NCBI GenBank assembly: GCA_006384855.1
Contig: VCJN01000948.1
Span: 57,536-121,535, forward strand
DNA: 64,000 nucleotides
Reading direction: 5' to 3'
From: Tetraselmis striata
Taxonomy: Eukaryota; Chlorophyta; Chlorodendrophyceae; Chlorodendrales; Chlorodendraceae
The position numbers and the translations under genes are program-made. Below the pieces are notes generated by a model. That model searched no databases, had not been told where the DNA came from, and saw nothing but the letters and a program-made list of their open reading frames with translations. Position 1 is the stretch's first letter, and every line of letters starts with the position of its first letter. This document shows positions 11,342 to 24,424 of the stretch, one piece after another.

Positions 11342-11970
11342 CAGTACAGTGTGCACCTGCGGCAACTCGACGCGCACATCGCGCGGCCCATTGCCCATTC
11401 TCTAGCCTCTAGCAAGGCCACGACTATCAACCACCGACACCGCGACCGCCCGTAGCGCCAGAAGTACCTCCTTCTGCGGCGATGGTGGGCGGGTCGCGAC
11501 CGCTACGGCCACGCAGGCGACGTGTTGCGGGATTTCCATGGCGCGACCCCGCAGCAACTGATCTGAGCGCCGCCTTAACCACAAACTTCGCACCGATGGC
11601 GCAGGCTCCGTCGGACCAGCTAGGGGAAAATGTACACTATTTCTGCTTTCTATCTTGACTAAACCACCTTTTCTATCCACGCGGTTTTGGCACTAAAGGC
11701 GTATGGTGTCAGCAAAACGCGAATCCTAATGGGGGTGGTCAATTTGGCAGCAGTCGCGAGGGTGGACCTCGCGGCCGCCGTCCCGGGACATACACGCAGC
11801 CCGAGCTAGGCGTGATCGCCATGTGTCCTCGAAGGGGTCAGGAGGTAGGGTTACGGGGTGGGCGGGAGCAGGTGGGCTGGACGGGGTTGTGCGAGTGGAT
11901 GCATGATTCGCCGCCTGCAGTGCCGGGTGGGTACTGCGGGCGGCGCGACACGGATCCCGCGGCGCCATAG
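11342..11970. other. spacer without recognised features
   Basis: No gene, RNA or clear repeat is seen. A few short open frames are of random-looking composition. Confidence 0.4.
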
Positions 11971-12590
11971 CGCGCTATGTGAGGCCCACGGTAAACCGCG
12001 TGCCGCGGTTTATCAGACTGGTTTTGGAGGTATTTGCAGAATGCCCTTAGAGCGCCGCCCCCCGGAACGCCTAGAAGTACTCAACCGGACGAGGTGCGGC
12101 ATGTTGCTGCGTGTTTGCTCGTCCCATATGTGCTACCCGATATGCGCCCCTCAGTGGTGCGCATTAGTACGGCTCCGGCGTCTCGCGCTCTGTGCTTGGG
12201 GCATATATATATAGTTGTGCGGCTCGTTACGGTTTACATATCCACACGGCGCAACGGCCTCAAGCGGTCTCCGAGACAAGCCGCGGCATGCCGCTTCGCG
12301 TTTCTCTCGTCCGACACATGCTTCCCTATGCCCGCGTCTCATCGGCGCGCGTTATGAACGCCCCCTTAGTGTAGCGCGGGCCGTGCATGGGCACATACAG
12401 GTTCGGGTGCAAGACGGTTTATCGCCCACCCTGCGCAACGGCTCCAATATAAGCGGTCATCCGGAATGCGGGCGCGTGATGCGACGTGTTTGCCTCGCCC
12501 GGCATGTGCTAGCCCGCATGTGCGCCCACATTGCGCGCTATGTGACGCCCACGGTAAACCGCGTGTCGCGGTTTATCAGATTGGTTTCCG
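11971..12590. repeat. diverged repeat block with a conserved hairpin
   Basis: A segment at about 11971-12023 recurs at about 12535-12587 with few changes. Each carries a perfect 9-bp stem, TAAACCGCG ... CGCGGTTTA, with a 3-base loop (11992-12012 and 12555-12575). A looser third relative lies at about 12240-12360. The block looks like old tandem duplication. Confidence 0.7.
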
Positions 12591-14417
12591 CGCTAGCACC
12601 CTTGTGGCGCGGACTGGTTTCGGATCTGTCCCCCCGCCCCGCACCATAGCGTGGCCACCCGGAACAGTTCCCCCGCCCCGCCCCACAGCGTGGTAAGGCG
12701 TGTAGCAACCCTTCCCTTCCTTGGTGGCCGCCGGTGCCATTGACGTTTAATGTTCTACCGTTTTAACGGGGTTGCCTTTCTGCCAGCGCCGCCATATGGT
12801 GCAAATCATACTGGAGCGGCAGGGGCTTCTTTACATAACGTTTTCCAAAAACACGTGGATTGACACCGGGGGCTTCAGATATGTGTTTCCACACAGTAGT
12901 CCCGGGTTGTGAAATCACCAGCCACACGGGCCTCTGGCCGGTGTCCGGGTTTCTCGCCTTCGCGGACATATCAACACGCACTGTCGCCATGCTAAAGCAA
13001 GCCTCGATAAGAAGGCCATGCGCGCAGCCGGGCCCCGCGTCATGTAGGTATGCGGCGCCTGCACACAAACTAGCTAGAAAGGTGCCTGAGACAAGGGCTA
13101 TCGGTAAGTATAGGTCGAGCATCGAAAACTACAGAGAGGCGACGACCGCAAACTTAGGCGTCTTCGATCTTGCGTGCCGCTACCCGAGTTGCGTCTGGGC
13201 ATAGTGCGTCGGCATCGAAGTCCCAGCTTCAGTAATTTACGATGTCGCTAACAATATATAACTATGCTAGCACTACCACGGAGCGCTATGCGCGTGCTTC
13301 TAGTACCACCCTAAGAGCCCCACGCACTTGCGCCTCGCAAGCCTATTATCGCATGTGTAAGCCGCTTGAATTCGTCCCATGTTGCTGTTGGAATTCACAA
13401 TGGAGCGGTTTAAGACCGCATGATCACGTACCGACCGTGAACGAGAGTGACGTGTCTTGTGTCCCATGTACCCGGCATCCCCCGCGTAAGACGTGCGAGA
13501 AAGTCCTCTCGCGTTGCGCCGATGATCGGGGGCACGGAACACACGCCGGAACGAACCCCCGCCTGCGACGCAAGAAAGGTTGGGGAGTTGTTCCAAAAGA
13601 GTTCGTGACATGCGCTCGTCTCCGCGGAGGTTACCGGGCAGGTTTGTCACGACGGTGTAGTTTTTGGGTGTATGTGTGGGAAGGCTGGGAAGGGGGGGGG
13701 GGGGTCACCCCGGCTCGGGTTCTTGCGCTAGCGGTGGGCGCCCGACTCCACTGGCAAGATACACATACATGTAGTGCAAATTTGATGTCCGCCCGCCTCA
13801 TAAGCTCGTCGAACATCGTCCGCGGCTGATGGTGTGGGAACTGCCTGGAAACATCTTGAAGCCGGCCACTGTGTTGCCTGGTTCTAAGGAGAGGATCGTC
13901 GTATGTCTCCGGGAAAGCACCGGATTGAAGACAATGTGAAGCGGTGTCAACTCCGAGTCCGCAGACGAGGGGACAACACCGGCAGTCGGCGGCGCGAGCG
14001 TGATAAAACCATGGAAGTATCCATGTCGAACGGCACTTGGCATCTCCCCGCACATGGAGCAAGGCTGATCACGAAGAAGGTGTGGTTCGCGGTTTGAAGG
14101 CTCCATTAAGACGTCCGCTCCTGGCAAAAAAAACCGCGCCGGGGATGGAAAACTGTGCCCTTGTGGTATTGCCACCGCAAAGCCTAAAGTAATCGGAGTC
14201 CAGAAGACTCCAAGGTACCATATTCCGCGCGGCCCTAGTTTCCCTCGACCTAGCTTCCGCGCCGACCCTAGCTTCCCTCGACTATGGGGCTTGGCACCGG
14301 TAGTCTTGCGGCCTTGTACAAACACAAGTGAATTCGCCTTGAAACAAGGTCGGCTGTGCCGCTGATATTCCTGTACAGCCGATGCTCAATCATATACGAC
14401 CTTGGACGTACCAAAGA
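12591..14417. other. gene-poor region
   Basis: No recognised gene. It includes a short G-run at about 13691-13703, and open frames without domain-like sequence on both strands. Confidence 0.4.
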
Positions 14418-15300
14418 TCACGCAAACGGAGGTGTTTGTATCGTGGAAGGGGGGGGGGGGGGCTTGCCTTCCATGTCGAGTAGCATCTGGTGACGTACCG
14501 CAGCGAACGGCGAGAAAGGAGTCTGAAACGCGTCGGCGAATAACTTGTTCATACGACGCACGAGGTCACCGTTCAAGCCGGTGATTGCGATTGTGGTCTT
14601 GGCGGGCAAGAAAAAAGCCAGTTTGCGCTCGTTGAGAAAGGCAGTGTTGATCACGGCTGTTAACACACAATCGGAAACGGGGTGACGCAGGTTAGCAACA
14701 ACACGGCCGTCGCGTCGTGGCGGAGTATGCCTTGGTTGCTTTCGATGCCGCGAGCCCGTTGCATGTCGGCGCTCATCCGCTGGCACTATTTTAAGCTCCC
14801 ACGCGCCAAGTGACTCATGCTCTGAACGCCTGGCCGAGCGAGCGCGCTTTCGCATATGGATAGCTGGCCCTCCTCCTGCCGGGCGTTGCGGCTTCGCGCG
14901 TGCAGCCTAAATTCCATAGCGGCGTGATTAAACTCTAACCTAACAATGGCGCGGTGGCCTTCGCTCAAAATGCGATTGGGCCCACCTTGCTCTCCATGTT
15001 CTTCATGTATCCGGCCGCCACATCACCCTCCGCGCGGTTGCATGCGTCCGGCGTGATATCCGAGGTCCTCTTGCCGGACGCAGGTTGTCCCGAAAAGGCC
15101 GTGATGGAATCGCGTTTGCCGCGGAGTGGACGCCCTCCAGCGGCCAGTCCATCTCCGTTGGTGTCTTTTCGACTGTCCTTACGCGCTGTCTTGGCGGTCT
15201 TTCCGGCCGGGGGCTTGATTGCTCATGTCGCCTTTCCCTTGATTCGGCGGGCGCCAACACCGGAGGCATATAGGATTTTGTTTTCAGTCATAACGGTACC
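14418..15300 (-). pseudogene. decayed minus-strand coding-like segments
   Basis: Read on the minus strand, three neighbouring stretches in different frames look protein-like. At about 15240-14965 there is a Lys/Ala-rich stretch containing CNRAEGDVAAGYMKNMESKV. At about 14965-14787 there is EFNHAAMEFRLHARSRN. At about 14690-14450 there is INTAFLNERKLAFFLPAKTT followed by MNKLFADAF. They would join only through frameshifts. A diverged relative of the first stretch may lie at about 15640-15470. This may be an old mobile-element gene. No domain was recognised. Confidence 0.25.
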
Positions 15301-17768
15301 CTTGCTTCGGGGCGAAATCAAGTCTTTATTAGTCTTTCGGCGAAGTCGAGGTACCTAGGTCAGCGATTGGGGTTGTGCATGCTTGCGGGCTGCCTCGCCC
15401 GCTGTCGCGCGTACTGTCGCGCCTACTCTCGCGCCCTGTCCGCTGAACCCGCGGCAACCAATACTCGATGGGGTATATATGTTCGCGACTTTGCAAAACA
15501 AGTCCAAATCTGAATTGGGCATATATGGATGTGTACCTTTGCAATGGACATGTCGCCCTCTTTGACCGTGTCTGGTGGGGTGTCCTTATACGCCGCCGTT
15601 GCGGCCTTTCCGGCCCGGGGCTCCGCAACTTGTGTCGCGTCTGCCGTCGATCCGGGGGCGCCCTCGCACGGAGCTTACTGATGCATGGGCGTAATAATTT
15701 AAGCAACGGTGCCCCCGACAACTTGCACAATCGACAGACTTTGCGAAACGTCACCGGCCAACGAACTGTTTTGGGCACAACCTAGGGTTGTTAAGGCACG
15801 AGTGCATGGGTGTAATCGGCAAGCAATGCGGCAAAGCTCGTACTAAGGGAGGCACCAATCATATATAGGACCGCAGCAAGGGCAGCGCATTCTAATACAC
15901 TGAGCGGGGCACAGGTGGGTCCTGCGGTGTAGGTAAGGGACTCACCAGTAGGCCTGCAGGGGGGGAGTAGATCCGAGTGCGACAATGGAATCGTTTGCTC
16001 AGAGCCATAATGGAGGTGCGCCTGCGCGTATCAAAGGGGAGGGGGGTGTACAACGCTTCGCTCAGAAACCATTCAACCGGGGTATACTGTACGCACAACA
16101 TCGGCGGTGCCTAGACGACCCTTGGCATTTAAATGAATACTAACCGTAGATGTAATCAACCGCAAGTACAAAAAAACTGGCTGGGGGCCGCGCGGCTGGC
16201 GACTGCCGGGGGCCGCGCGCGCGGGCGCCGCCTACGATATAACATGTAGCCATCATCCATCGTTCTTTCAAATCAACGAAAGACTGGATTACACCGTTGC
16301 GACATACACTTGGGCAAGCAGTCGATGGATATAAACTTCCTTATAGTAATCCGCAACTAAAGGAGGTATTCTGGCGAGCACAAAGTTTGCCGCGAAACGA
16401 TAATTATGTCGCATGATTACAAAAAAGGCTGCGTGCCGTTGGGGCTTGACCACGCGCAAGGCTTGTTTGAAGGACCGAGGCGAGGCTGGGTACGTAGCTT
16501 GAAGGACCGGGCAAAGAGACCCCCACACCATACGTTGGGGCCACCTCCGGCGTGGCATGCCGCCCGCATGGCGGGTTCGCAGGTAATTAGTCCGGGGTAA
16601 CGGGGATAAACCTGATTCACTAACTATGTTTTCCAAGGGGGCGGGAGAGGGTTGCCATGGCACGGCATACATGCCAGAGCACGGCCTTGTTTTGACTCGA
16701 ATCGCGTTGGACGACAAGGGCAGTTGGAGACGCCACCATCATGACATCCGCCTTCGATTTGGTGCGACAAGTAGAGCACCGCCAAGACCACATTTTCAGG
16801 AGCTTCTCTCCCTCCCAACAACCGCTAGCATGGCTTGCAGAACGGTATACCTCGACAACATGCCTTCTGGGGTAACCGATGTGCCTCTTGCCGTCTCACT
16901 CCACAAAGACGACGTTCCATACCACTCTTATATGTGATTGGGTCCCACAGAGCGTCGCTCGTGCCCGAGGCGGCAAGTTGCGACTTGGCATTGGCAAGAC
17001 TACGTTGAGGCACCATAGCCACCCACAGGTACCTCACATGAATGCACTTTTCGTCAATTTGCCTGCTCCTACTTGCCTGTAGTTCGGGTTCATTTTGCGC
17101 GCCGCCACGGCGCGCGGCAATTGCTGCATATGTATGGCGCCGTTGAAGGACGGCGCTTTGATTTCGCAACACGTCCGGCCTATTTCATGCCGATATTCGC
17201 GCCGTCCACATCCCTCATCTTCGTCCGTTTTGCGCCCGCGCCTCGATCGAGGTTCCTAAACCTCTCGACACGGGACCCTTCTACAACTCAAGACATCTTC
17301 CGCCTTATGTGCTTGATCAGCACGCCTGCCGATTGCCCACACTCGCATTCGTTATTCGCGTTCAACTTGCAAAATCAGACTTGATTGCATGTGTGAAATG
17401 ATCTAAACATGTTTACGGGGTTTCCCAACAATTTAACTCTCCTAGGGCTAGTGCGACCCGTGCGCCCTGTTGGTGGTTTTAACCTTATATATTACCATTA
17501 CCATTATATTTGGTGGTTACAATTACCATTATATTTGAGTACGGGCTGCCCCATCTAAAGCCATGCGGTCCCGGCTGGGGAGCTACTTTGGACAACCAAC
17601 ATCATCTCGCCGCCTTGCCATCTTCCGCCTTGCGGGCTCCTCCTCCGAACCCCCCCCCCCCCCCCCCCCCCCCCCCCTTTTCGCTGAAGAATGAAATGGC
17701 GCTTAGATGTAATCCTTAAAGCAGCCTCTGCAACATTTTCGCAGAACCAGACTCGATTGCATGTTTGG
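15301..17768. other. gene-poor spacer
   Basis: No gene is supported. It contains a short duplication around 17360-17395 and 17735-17775 (both with GATTGCATGT), a repeated ATTACCATTATATTTG at about 17496-17536, and a C-run at about 17651-17677. Confidence 0.4.
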
Positions 17769-17815
17769 AATGCATCATCATCGACGTCGGGTAGTCGCTA
17801 TGATGATGATGCATT
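17769..17815. repeat. 14-bp inverted repeat (hairpin) followed by T-runs
   Basis: AATGCATCATCATC (17769-17782) pairs perfectly with GATGATGATGCATT (17802-17815) across a 19-base spacer. TTTTTTG and a second small palindrome (TTTTTCGACGAAAAA) follow immediately. Its role is unknown. Confidence 0.75.
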
Positions 17816-17839
17816 TTTTGTGTTTTTTCGACGAAAAAG

Positions 17840-18530
17840 CATCAATGCAAACGAATAACTCAGCGTAATCATACGATCATTTACCGTAAATATGTATAGT
17901 TGGTCGCTTACCACGTACAATAAGGTACGAGTACCACCGGTGTGTTTTTCGGGTGTGATATAGGCCGTTATGCGCGCGCCTTCCTGTCGTAACCGTTTCC
18001 GCTTCGTGTTCGCGTGCGTCTGTTCGCTGGTGACAATTGGCGCGCCCGCGCCAGGCTGCGCCCGCCGTAGTTTGCGACGGCGGCGGGCGGCTTGGCGCCG
18101 ACCCCAGGTCGAGTAGATGAAGATCGATGTGACCCCGCCAGACCAACGCAGCAGGCCATGTCAACCCTACGGTACTGGTAGCGACTACTCTATGCTGCCG
18201 TAGGTGGGTACAACTCACGACCCCATGCCCCACAGGACACAACGCCATCACCGGACGACCTCTTGTGCCTACGACTTCGCAACCTGCGACCGAGTCGTCC
18301 CATCTACCTCAGCGACCCGAATTCTCCGCGCAGCCAGTGCACATCACACAGCACCGGGCGGGCGGGAGTGCCAGGCCGTCAGGTGCTTGGCGTCGCAGCT
18401 GCCTGCCGCCCGCGCCGGTTCGGGGCGTGTCGGTCCGACAGTGCCCCGCCAAGGAGCTACGAGCAGCACAGTGCGCCGCGTGGTAACCCTCAGCGACAGC
18501 CGCTTGAGACTTGCTTGCTGTCCTGGGGAG
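17840..18530. other. upstream region of the sulfotransferase-like gene
   Basis: Intergenic. The frame of the gene at 18531 stays open upstream to 18204, but a start at 18531 places a signal peptide at the N terminus and is preferred. No promoter motif is clear. Confidence 0.4.
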
Positions 18531-20046
18531 ATGGCTTGCCGATGGACAGAGCGCCGCGGTTGCCTGTTGGCTCTGCTGCTCGCGACGCTCTGCGCAAGCG
18601 ACGCCGTGGCGGCTCACCTTCCCTCCGTGATCCGGCACGCCACTGACGCGGGGGTCGTCGCGGACGTTACGGCTGCGCGTTCGGCTCGCGTAAGACCGAA
18701 GTCGCCCACCTGCGATCTGTGCGAGGACAACTGGCTGTTTCTGCTGTCGCCAGGCGGGCGCACCGGCAGCACGACGGCGCTTACCATGTTCGGGTGAGGC
18801 CAGCGCCGCCCGCCCCCCTGCTGCCCACATGGAACGCGTTGTTAAATCGTTCATATGCTGCTGCGGGCGCGCAACCCATACACCCTACTTGGGGGAAACT
18901 ACTAATGCACACCTCGACTGGGCAGACTGTGCGAGTCCTCTTATCGTCACTTGTGATCTTCATGGAATCACTGCTTGTTTTACTGGCTTCGAAATTGCGT
19001 CAATTGCTTGTGTGTTCGTCAATATGACTTACCTGTATCAATCTTCGTACCGGTGGCACACGTACTGGAGTTTTCAAAGTTGTTTGAATTTGGTCCTGGA
19101 CAGTGCTGCAGTCTAGCTGCCTCAAGGCCCGATTTCATGAACCTGCATAGGGTCCACACACTGGAATAAAATCGGGCAGCTGTTTTTGTATGTAGGCAGC
19201 GGCCTCGCGCCTCATGTTCCCCTTCCCCTTGCTTATTGCGCCCACAGGAGCTTGCCGGGCGTGGAGCTCGCGGGCGAGCACATGGGTCTGCTGCTGCAGG
19301 AGATGAACATCCACCGGCTGATCGAGCGCAACTACGACCAGCCCGGGGTGGCGGCCTTCCGGCACCGCCCCAACGACATGCACGCGCTCAAGTGCAACCT
19401 CCAGGAGAAGGTAAAGCGGATCATTCTGGGCACGGACTACGAGGAGGTGGCAGCCAGCACACACGTGCTGGGCTTCAAGGAGATCCGCTATCGCGAGCTG
19501 CCTATCCTACGCTTCATCTCGGAGGTCTTCCCCTGTGCGCGCTTCATCTTCACGTACCGCGAGGACACCGGCGCGCGAGTCACCGCGGAAGGCTTCACGC
19601 AGGACCTGGCCGCGCAGTGGGCGGAATCCGGGGAGCTGTTCCACGGCGTACATCGCCTGTTTGGCAGCCATGCTGTGGGGATGATCCCGGTGGAGGGCAT
19701 GACGGCGGAGGCATACAATGCGGTGCTGCGGGATGTGGTCGGCATGCGTGGCTGCTCCTTCAGCACAGTGGTGCACGACAACGCCAATGGGGGCTACACC
19801 GAGGGCGGCCAGCCGCTGCTGGATGGCACCTGCGACCACTCCGGCGTGGACTTCCGGCTCAGTCCAGATGAGATCGCGCGCCGCGCCGCCCACTGGGACG
19901 CACTTGATGCAGAGCAGCGGCGCCACGCCGAGGAGCGCCTGGCGGCGGCCACCAGCGCGGCGGGCGCTGTCAGCTCGCGCCTCTTCTCTGCGCTCTGCCT
20001 GGCGGCAGTGGCTACGGTGCTGGGTGCTACCGCCGCCCTGTTTTAG
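18531..20046 (+). CDS. sulfotransferase-like secretory or membrane protein
   Basis: Two exons, 18531-18793 and 19248-20046, joined by a 454-base GT-AG intron, give 353 residues. Residues 1-28 are a signal peptide (CLLALLLATLCASDAVAA). TCDLCEDNWLF (60-70) is followed by GGRTGSTT (75-82), which fits the 5'-phosphosulfate loop that binds the donor PAPS in sulfotransferases, and by LPGVELAGEH. FPCARFIFTYRED resembles the 3'-phosphate-binding region. These suggest transfer of sulfate to a carbohydrate, lipid or protein in the Golgi lumen, or, less likely, another P-loop-like role. The last about 24 residues are hydrophobic after an Ala/Ser/Gly-rich stretch, so the protein may be tail-anchored or GPI-anchored. 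A frameshifted relative lies at 51898-52909. The acceptor substrate is unknown. Family assignment rests on the loop and overall pattern. Confidence 0.7.
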
Positions 20047-20213
20047 AGCCTGGGTTCCCCTTCCCATCACGGCCAGGATTCCACACGATGCGCCCCTGCC
20101 GGCGAACACCATGCGAATGTAGATAATTGGTAAGACATTAATTCAATGTGTATTGCACCATTATTGAATTGCTGCCCTCACAATCGCAGAAACCACACGT
20201 AAAAATAGTGTTT

Positions 20214-20218
20214 TGTAA
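20214..20218 (+). terminator. putative TGTAA polyadenylation signal
   Basis: TGTAA 168 bases after the stop of the sulfotransferase-like gene, in AT-rich sequence. The position is reasonable for a 3' UTR. Confidence 0.35.
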
Positions 20219-20956
20219 TACATCAATAAATCAATGATTTTTGTCCGTTATGTGGCTAGATTTATTCTTGCTGATAGGGACTTGGCTGAGATTGCAGAAC
20301 GGCAGAGAGTGGCCATAGCCCTGCAGCGGGGTCGATGCCCGCTCATGCATGGGTGCTGGGGCTTCCGGGCGTGTGTAGCGCGCCATCCGTATACCAGGCA
20401 GCGGCAATCCCATACTGGGGGGCAGGTGGCGGCGGCTCTGGACCATGCCCTGCCATCGGCTATTTTGGCCGGGGCTTTGACACGGCACAGTCCCCTTCGC
20501 TGCTGCTTGTGCGACATCCATCCAGGTCGTGCACGCAGAAGCAAAGGGGATTGTGCCGTGTCTAAGTCTATTTCATTGTTTACCCTCTCGCGCATGTATG
20601 GGGGTGGGTTAAATAATGTGGAGGGCTCAACTGTGCCTAAATTGTAATTGAAGCTGAATTACGTGCTGACTTGCTGCTCTCCAATGTCCAAGCCCGAGTT
20701 GCTTTTAGGACCTGCTTTATCCAACCGCGGTGGGAACCCCAGGGCTTACAATTGCAACTTCCGGCCTTCCTTCTCGCCCGCGCCCCCTCCTTCTGTGCCG
20801 CTTGCGTGACAATTGTCAGTGTATACGATATGAGTACCTGTACTATGTGTACGAGCACCAGTACAACGTGTTCCTGCGACTACGGGTATATGCACCGTAT
20901 AAATAATGCTGCCATGTGGCAAGCGTTGTGATAACTAATATCTTTTGTATCGCCAA

Positions 20957-21034
20957 AACACTGTAGCCTCTTGTCTTTGCACCACCACTGCATACCACCT
21001 TGTTTTAGTCTCTCTCCTGTTGAGACTGCCGCAC
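20957..21034 (+). repeat. dispersed repeat, copy 1
   Basis: Starts AACACTGTAGCCTC and contains CACCACCACTGCAYACCACC. It matches 54108-54192 with several substitutions and small gaps. Element boundaries are unknown. Confidence 0.7.
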
Positions 21035-24000
21035 TTGGTAAAGTGGTCACCCCCCGCCGCAGCGGGGTGTCGTGTAGTTACTGCGGTGATCTGCGGAAGT
21101 GTGGCTGTTGTCGGTGGGTGGGTGTGATAGGGTTGTAAGAGGTGCTGGGTTTGGTCATGGTGGGTTTGAGGGACTGTAACTGTGCCCACGATATGCGCCA
21201 TGCTCTCGTGGGGGATGCATCGTTGACGCAGCAAGTATTCCACATGACTCCATGTGCACATATGGCCGCCAATAGGTGGAATGAACTCATGGGAAATTAT
21301 TATCGGGAACGGAGTCGAGGGCTTCACGGCCATTGCCAGAAAATGTAGCAACAGCCAAGAAAGCTACCTCATCAGACTGTGGTATAAGGCAATCGCTCAG
21401 TCAGTCCACGTTCAGTCAACTCAAGCTTGAGGGTCATTGTACTCCTATGATACAAGGAGACACATCAGGCGCTCACAGCACATAAACATCGCCTGCGGGC
21501 AGGCACGCAAGCCTATGACTCTGAGTATTATTTACATGATTTCAGACTGCGATCTGTCGCCACGTGCGCACACAGTGCTCCACTATTAATGCGCTAGCAA
21601 TAGTATGTTAGTGCTGTAGTGCTTGTCGCATGATTCGTCTCCCATACTCTTGGCGTCATGTGGACGCTTGTGACGGTAATACTTGGCAAGTGTTACTCGG
21701 AATATTCAAAAGCTGCGAGACAATGTACGCTGGCGCGTTCTCACTACATCCGAAAGGTGCTGGGGTGCCGGGTGGCATACTCGACGTCGCTTCTAGTGTG
21801 CACTGCCGACATCATCGGACGTGAGGCGCCCTTCGACGCGTCCTGACGCTCCTACTGGCATTACCTCCTCACTCCTGCTATTATTACGTAGGCTTTTTTT
21901 GAACAGTGTGATTAGCTTGAGCATGGCTATGCCGCCGCGAAGGACATTCCTGGGAAGTGACTTTAATGCACGGTTCGTTGGACGAAAACCTCGTCCGAAA
22001 AGCATAACTGTCAGTCCCTCACCGGACGCGGTCCCTGTCACAATTTTAGTGAAGCAGGTTTTTCGGCAAGCGATACGCAGTCGAGTGCAGCCTCCTCAAG
22101 ATAGTCTCGCACGCCCATAACAACTTTGAGTTGCAGAAGCCGTCGGGAGGGGCATGGGGAGTGTCCATCGGCGACGAGTGCATTCCAATTTTGTCCGGTT
22201 CGTTCATAGACTCGGACTTGGTATTAGAATGCTTGGAGTAGTCATGCCTGGCAGTGAAGATTGTTGGCAACCTCAGCAATAAGCGACTGACTTGCTTATA
22301 TATCGTGGAAAGACCCCCTCGCACGTTGCTGGTCGCTTTTTGGCTGTTACACCGGATATTATTCCCCAGTGCAGTCGGGGAGCACTGACTTAATATCTCA
22401 GCTTGGCGTGTACTGAAATGAAGAGGTGCTTTTCAGAAGTCCGAGACGAGTACTTGAGCCGGACTGCATGCCCCGGGGACGATAAGGACCTGGTGGACTA
22501 CTTGGTCCGCCGAACGGGTGCTGCTGTGTTGTATATAACTGCGGCATAGCGCCATTTGTGTCGATGATTGGTCCGGTGCACACTCACGAGTCGTCAGATT
22601 TCCCCATGTGTTCGCTCGATGTAACCGCCTTTTTCTGCATGTCTGATGGCTGGGACGCCATATCTGCATGAGTGCCGTGGCAAGCGCCGACTGAGGAGCG
22701 TCTGCTGCTGCCTCAAAACTTGGCTTATAGCTGCGGCGGCGTAAGTGCTGCGTGCATAATTCGAACGGGGTACTACGGTGTATCTGATATAATGTATCAA
22801 CATGATATAATATGATCGACTATGAAAACTCGAAATCGACTGCCTGTTATTGCCCTGGGACGAGGGGACCCGCTTGGCGGCCCTGGACGACTGGACTCTT
22901 ATAGCGGCCTTGCCTACATTGGATAGTTCAATTGGCCAGCAGCAGCAGTACAGTCGGGCTTTTTTTTCCAGAGTCGCGTACTAACTTAGAATTCAGTCTG
23001 ACGCGCGACTAGAGATAACATGCGACGATCGATACTTAGTATGTTATTCGGCTGCAGAGGAAGGCTGTATAGTCAAGCGGTTGGCACAACTAAGTGAGCT
23101 TATGAAGGTGAAGTGCCCCCGGATCTGCACCGGAATCCTCAAGGATCGGTATGCGACGATAGATTGGCGACCTATATAGGTCCGAACATCGTCATGCTGA
23201 CTGGCCACGTATAGTAGCCGCTGCTAATAATACGGGATTATTTATGTGTTAGCATATTACACTCGGAGAGGGGATGAGAGAGGGAGAGGTAGACGCCTGC
23301 AACGACGGAACGACAGATACGAGCATACCTACCAGAGTCCGGTACCGGCAAAAGACAACCCATACCGGTATGTAAGGATTCCCGTATCCCCCTCCCGTAT
23401 ATGCCGGTGGTCGGGTGACGACTTGGACGAGTAAATAAAATGCTGCATGTACCCGGGCAAGACATGTATGTTAAAGCAGATAGAAATGAGCAGTGCTACT
23501 AAATAATTCGCTGACCACCCTGGAATAATGCACTCGTACGCGATACTGCTGCTGTGGGGCGGCGGGTACAACGTAAGGCTAGATAAGTACAGGGAGCCAA
23601 GAGAGGGATATAAAGGATCATACGCCGTCACGGATGAAGACCGCATGAGCTGAAAGAGAGCGAGATATCGCCAACAGCACGGGTGGCGCGGGCGCCATAA
23701 GCCAGGAATAAGTCCTTTACATCTCCTAGGAATCCGCTACTGCTCCGATGGCGATGCACTGGCTGCTGAAGCGGCTCAGCGCAAGTTGGGTTGGCATCCG
23801 GGATGCAGCCGGCCCTGACTGATGTATAGACAGGAAAAAACCAATGATTGTCGCCATTGCTCATCAACTTATTCTCATCAGCGAGGAAAAAGCCATGGCT
23901 CGCCCACCATCTTCTTCTGTACGAAATAGACAGTAATTTTAAAGTGTTTAGTCCACAAACATACTAGTATGGAGCATGTCCGCTTTAATTATGGTCACTG

Positions 24001-24424
24001 GGCACCGCCACGAGAGGCGCACCCGATGCCGATAATTGCACTGTGGCTCCTCCTCGCCGAAAGTTATGCACTCAGAGTAAATGCACCAAAGGCCGCAACC
24101 CTTATCTGTGCGATCTCGCATGAGGACAGCCAGGAGACGCCGGGGGCAATGACTGATGCCGGCAGACTCAGTTACACGAGGCTTCCCATTCAGCTGTCCG
24201 TGACCAAAATACACAGTGATTTACACAGGGGATTTAACAGGGGCACCAGGCGTCCCGCGCATGGACGGGGATGGGGAGTTGGCACTCAAAGATCGTAGTG
24301 ACACAAGTATATGAGTAGCCGGCAAATCGCCATCCCAGCAGCTGGGTTGATAGTGGCAGCTGCGCAGTATGTACGGCGGGTAGAGCCTCCCGAGGGAGCT
24401 AGCAAAACCCTTAGTTAGCAGCGC
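21035..24424. other. gene-free, AT-rich spacer
   Basis: About 3.4 kb between the sulfotransferase-like gene and the cysteine-repeat gene. Open frames are short and of random composition. No RNA gene or strong repeat was recognised. TTACA at 24221-24225 could be the minus-strand TGTAA signal of the gene ending at 24425. Confidence 0.45.
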
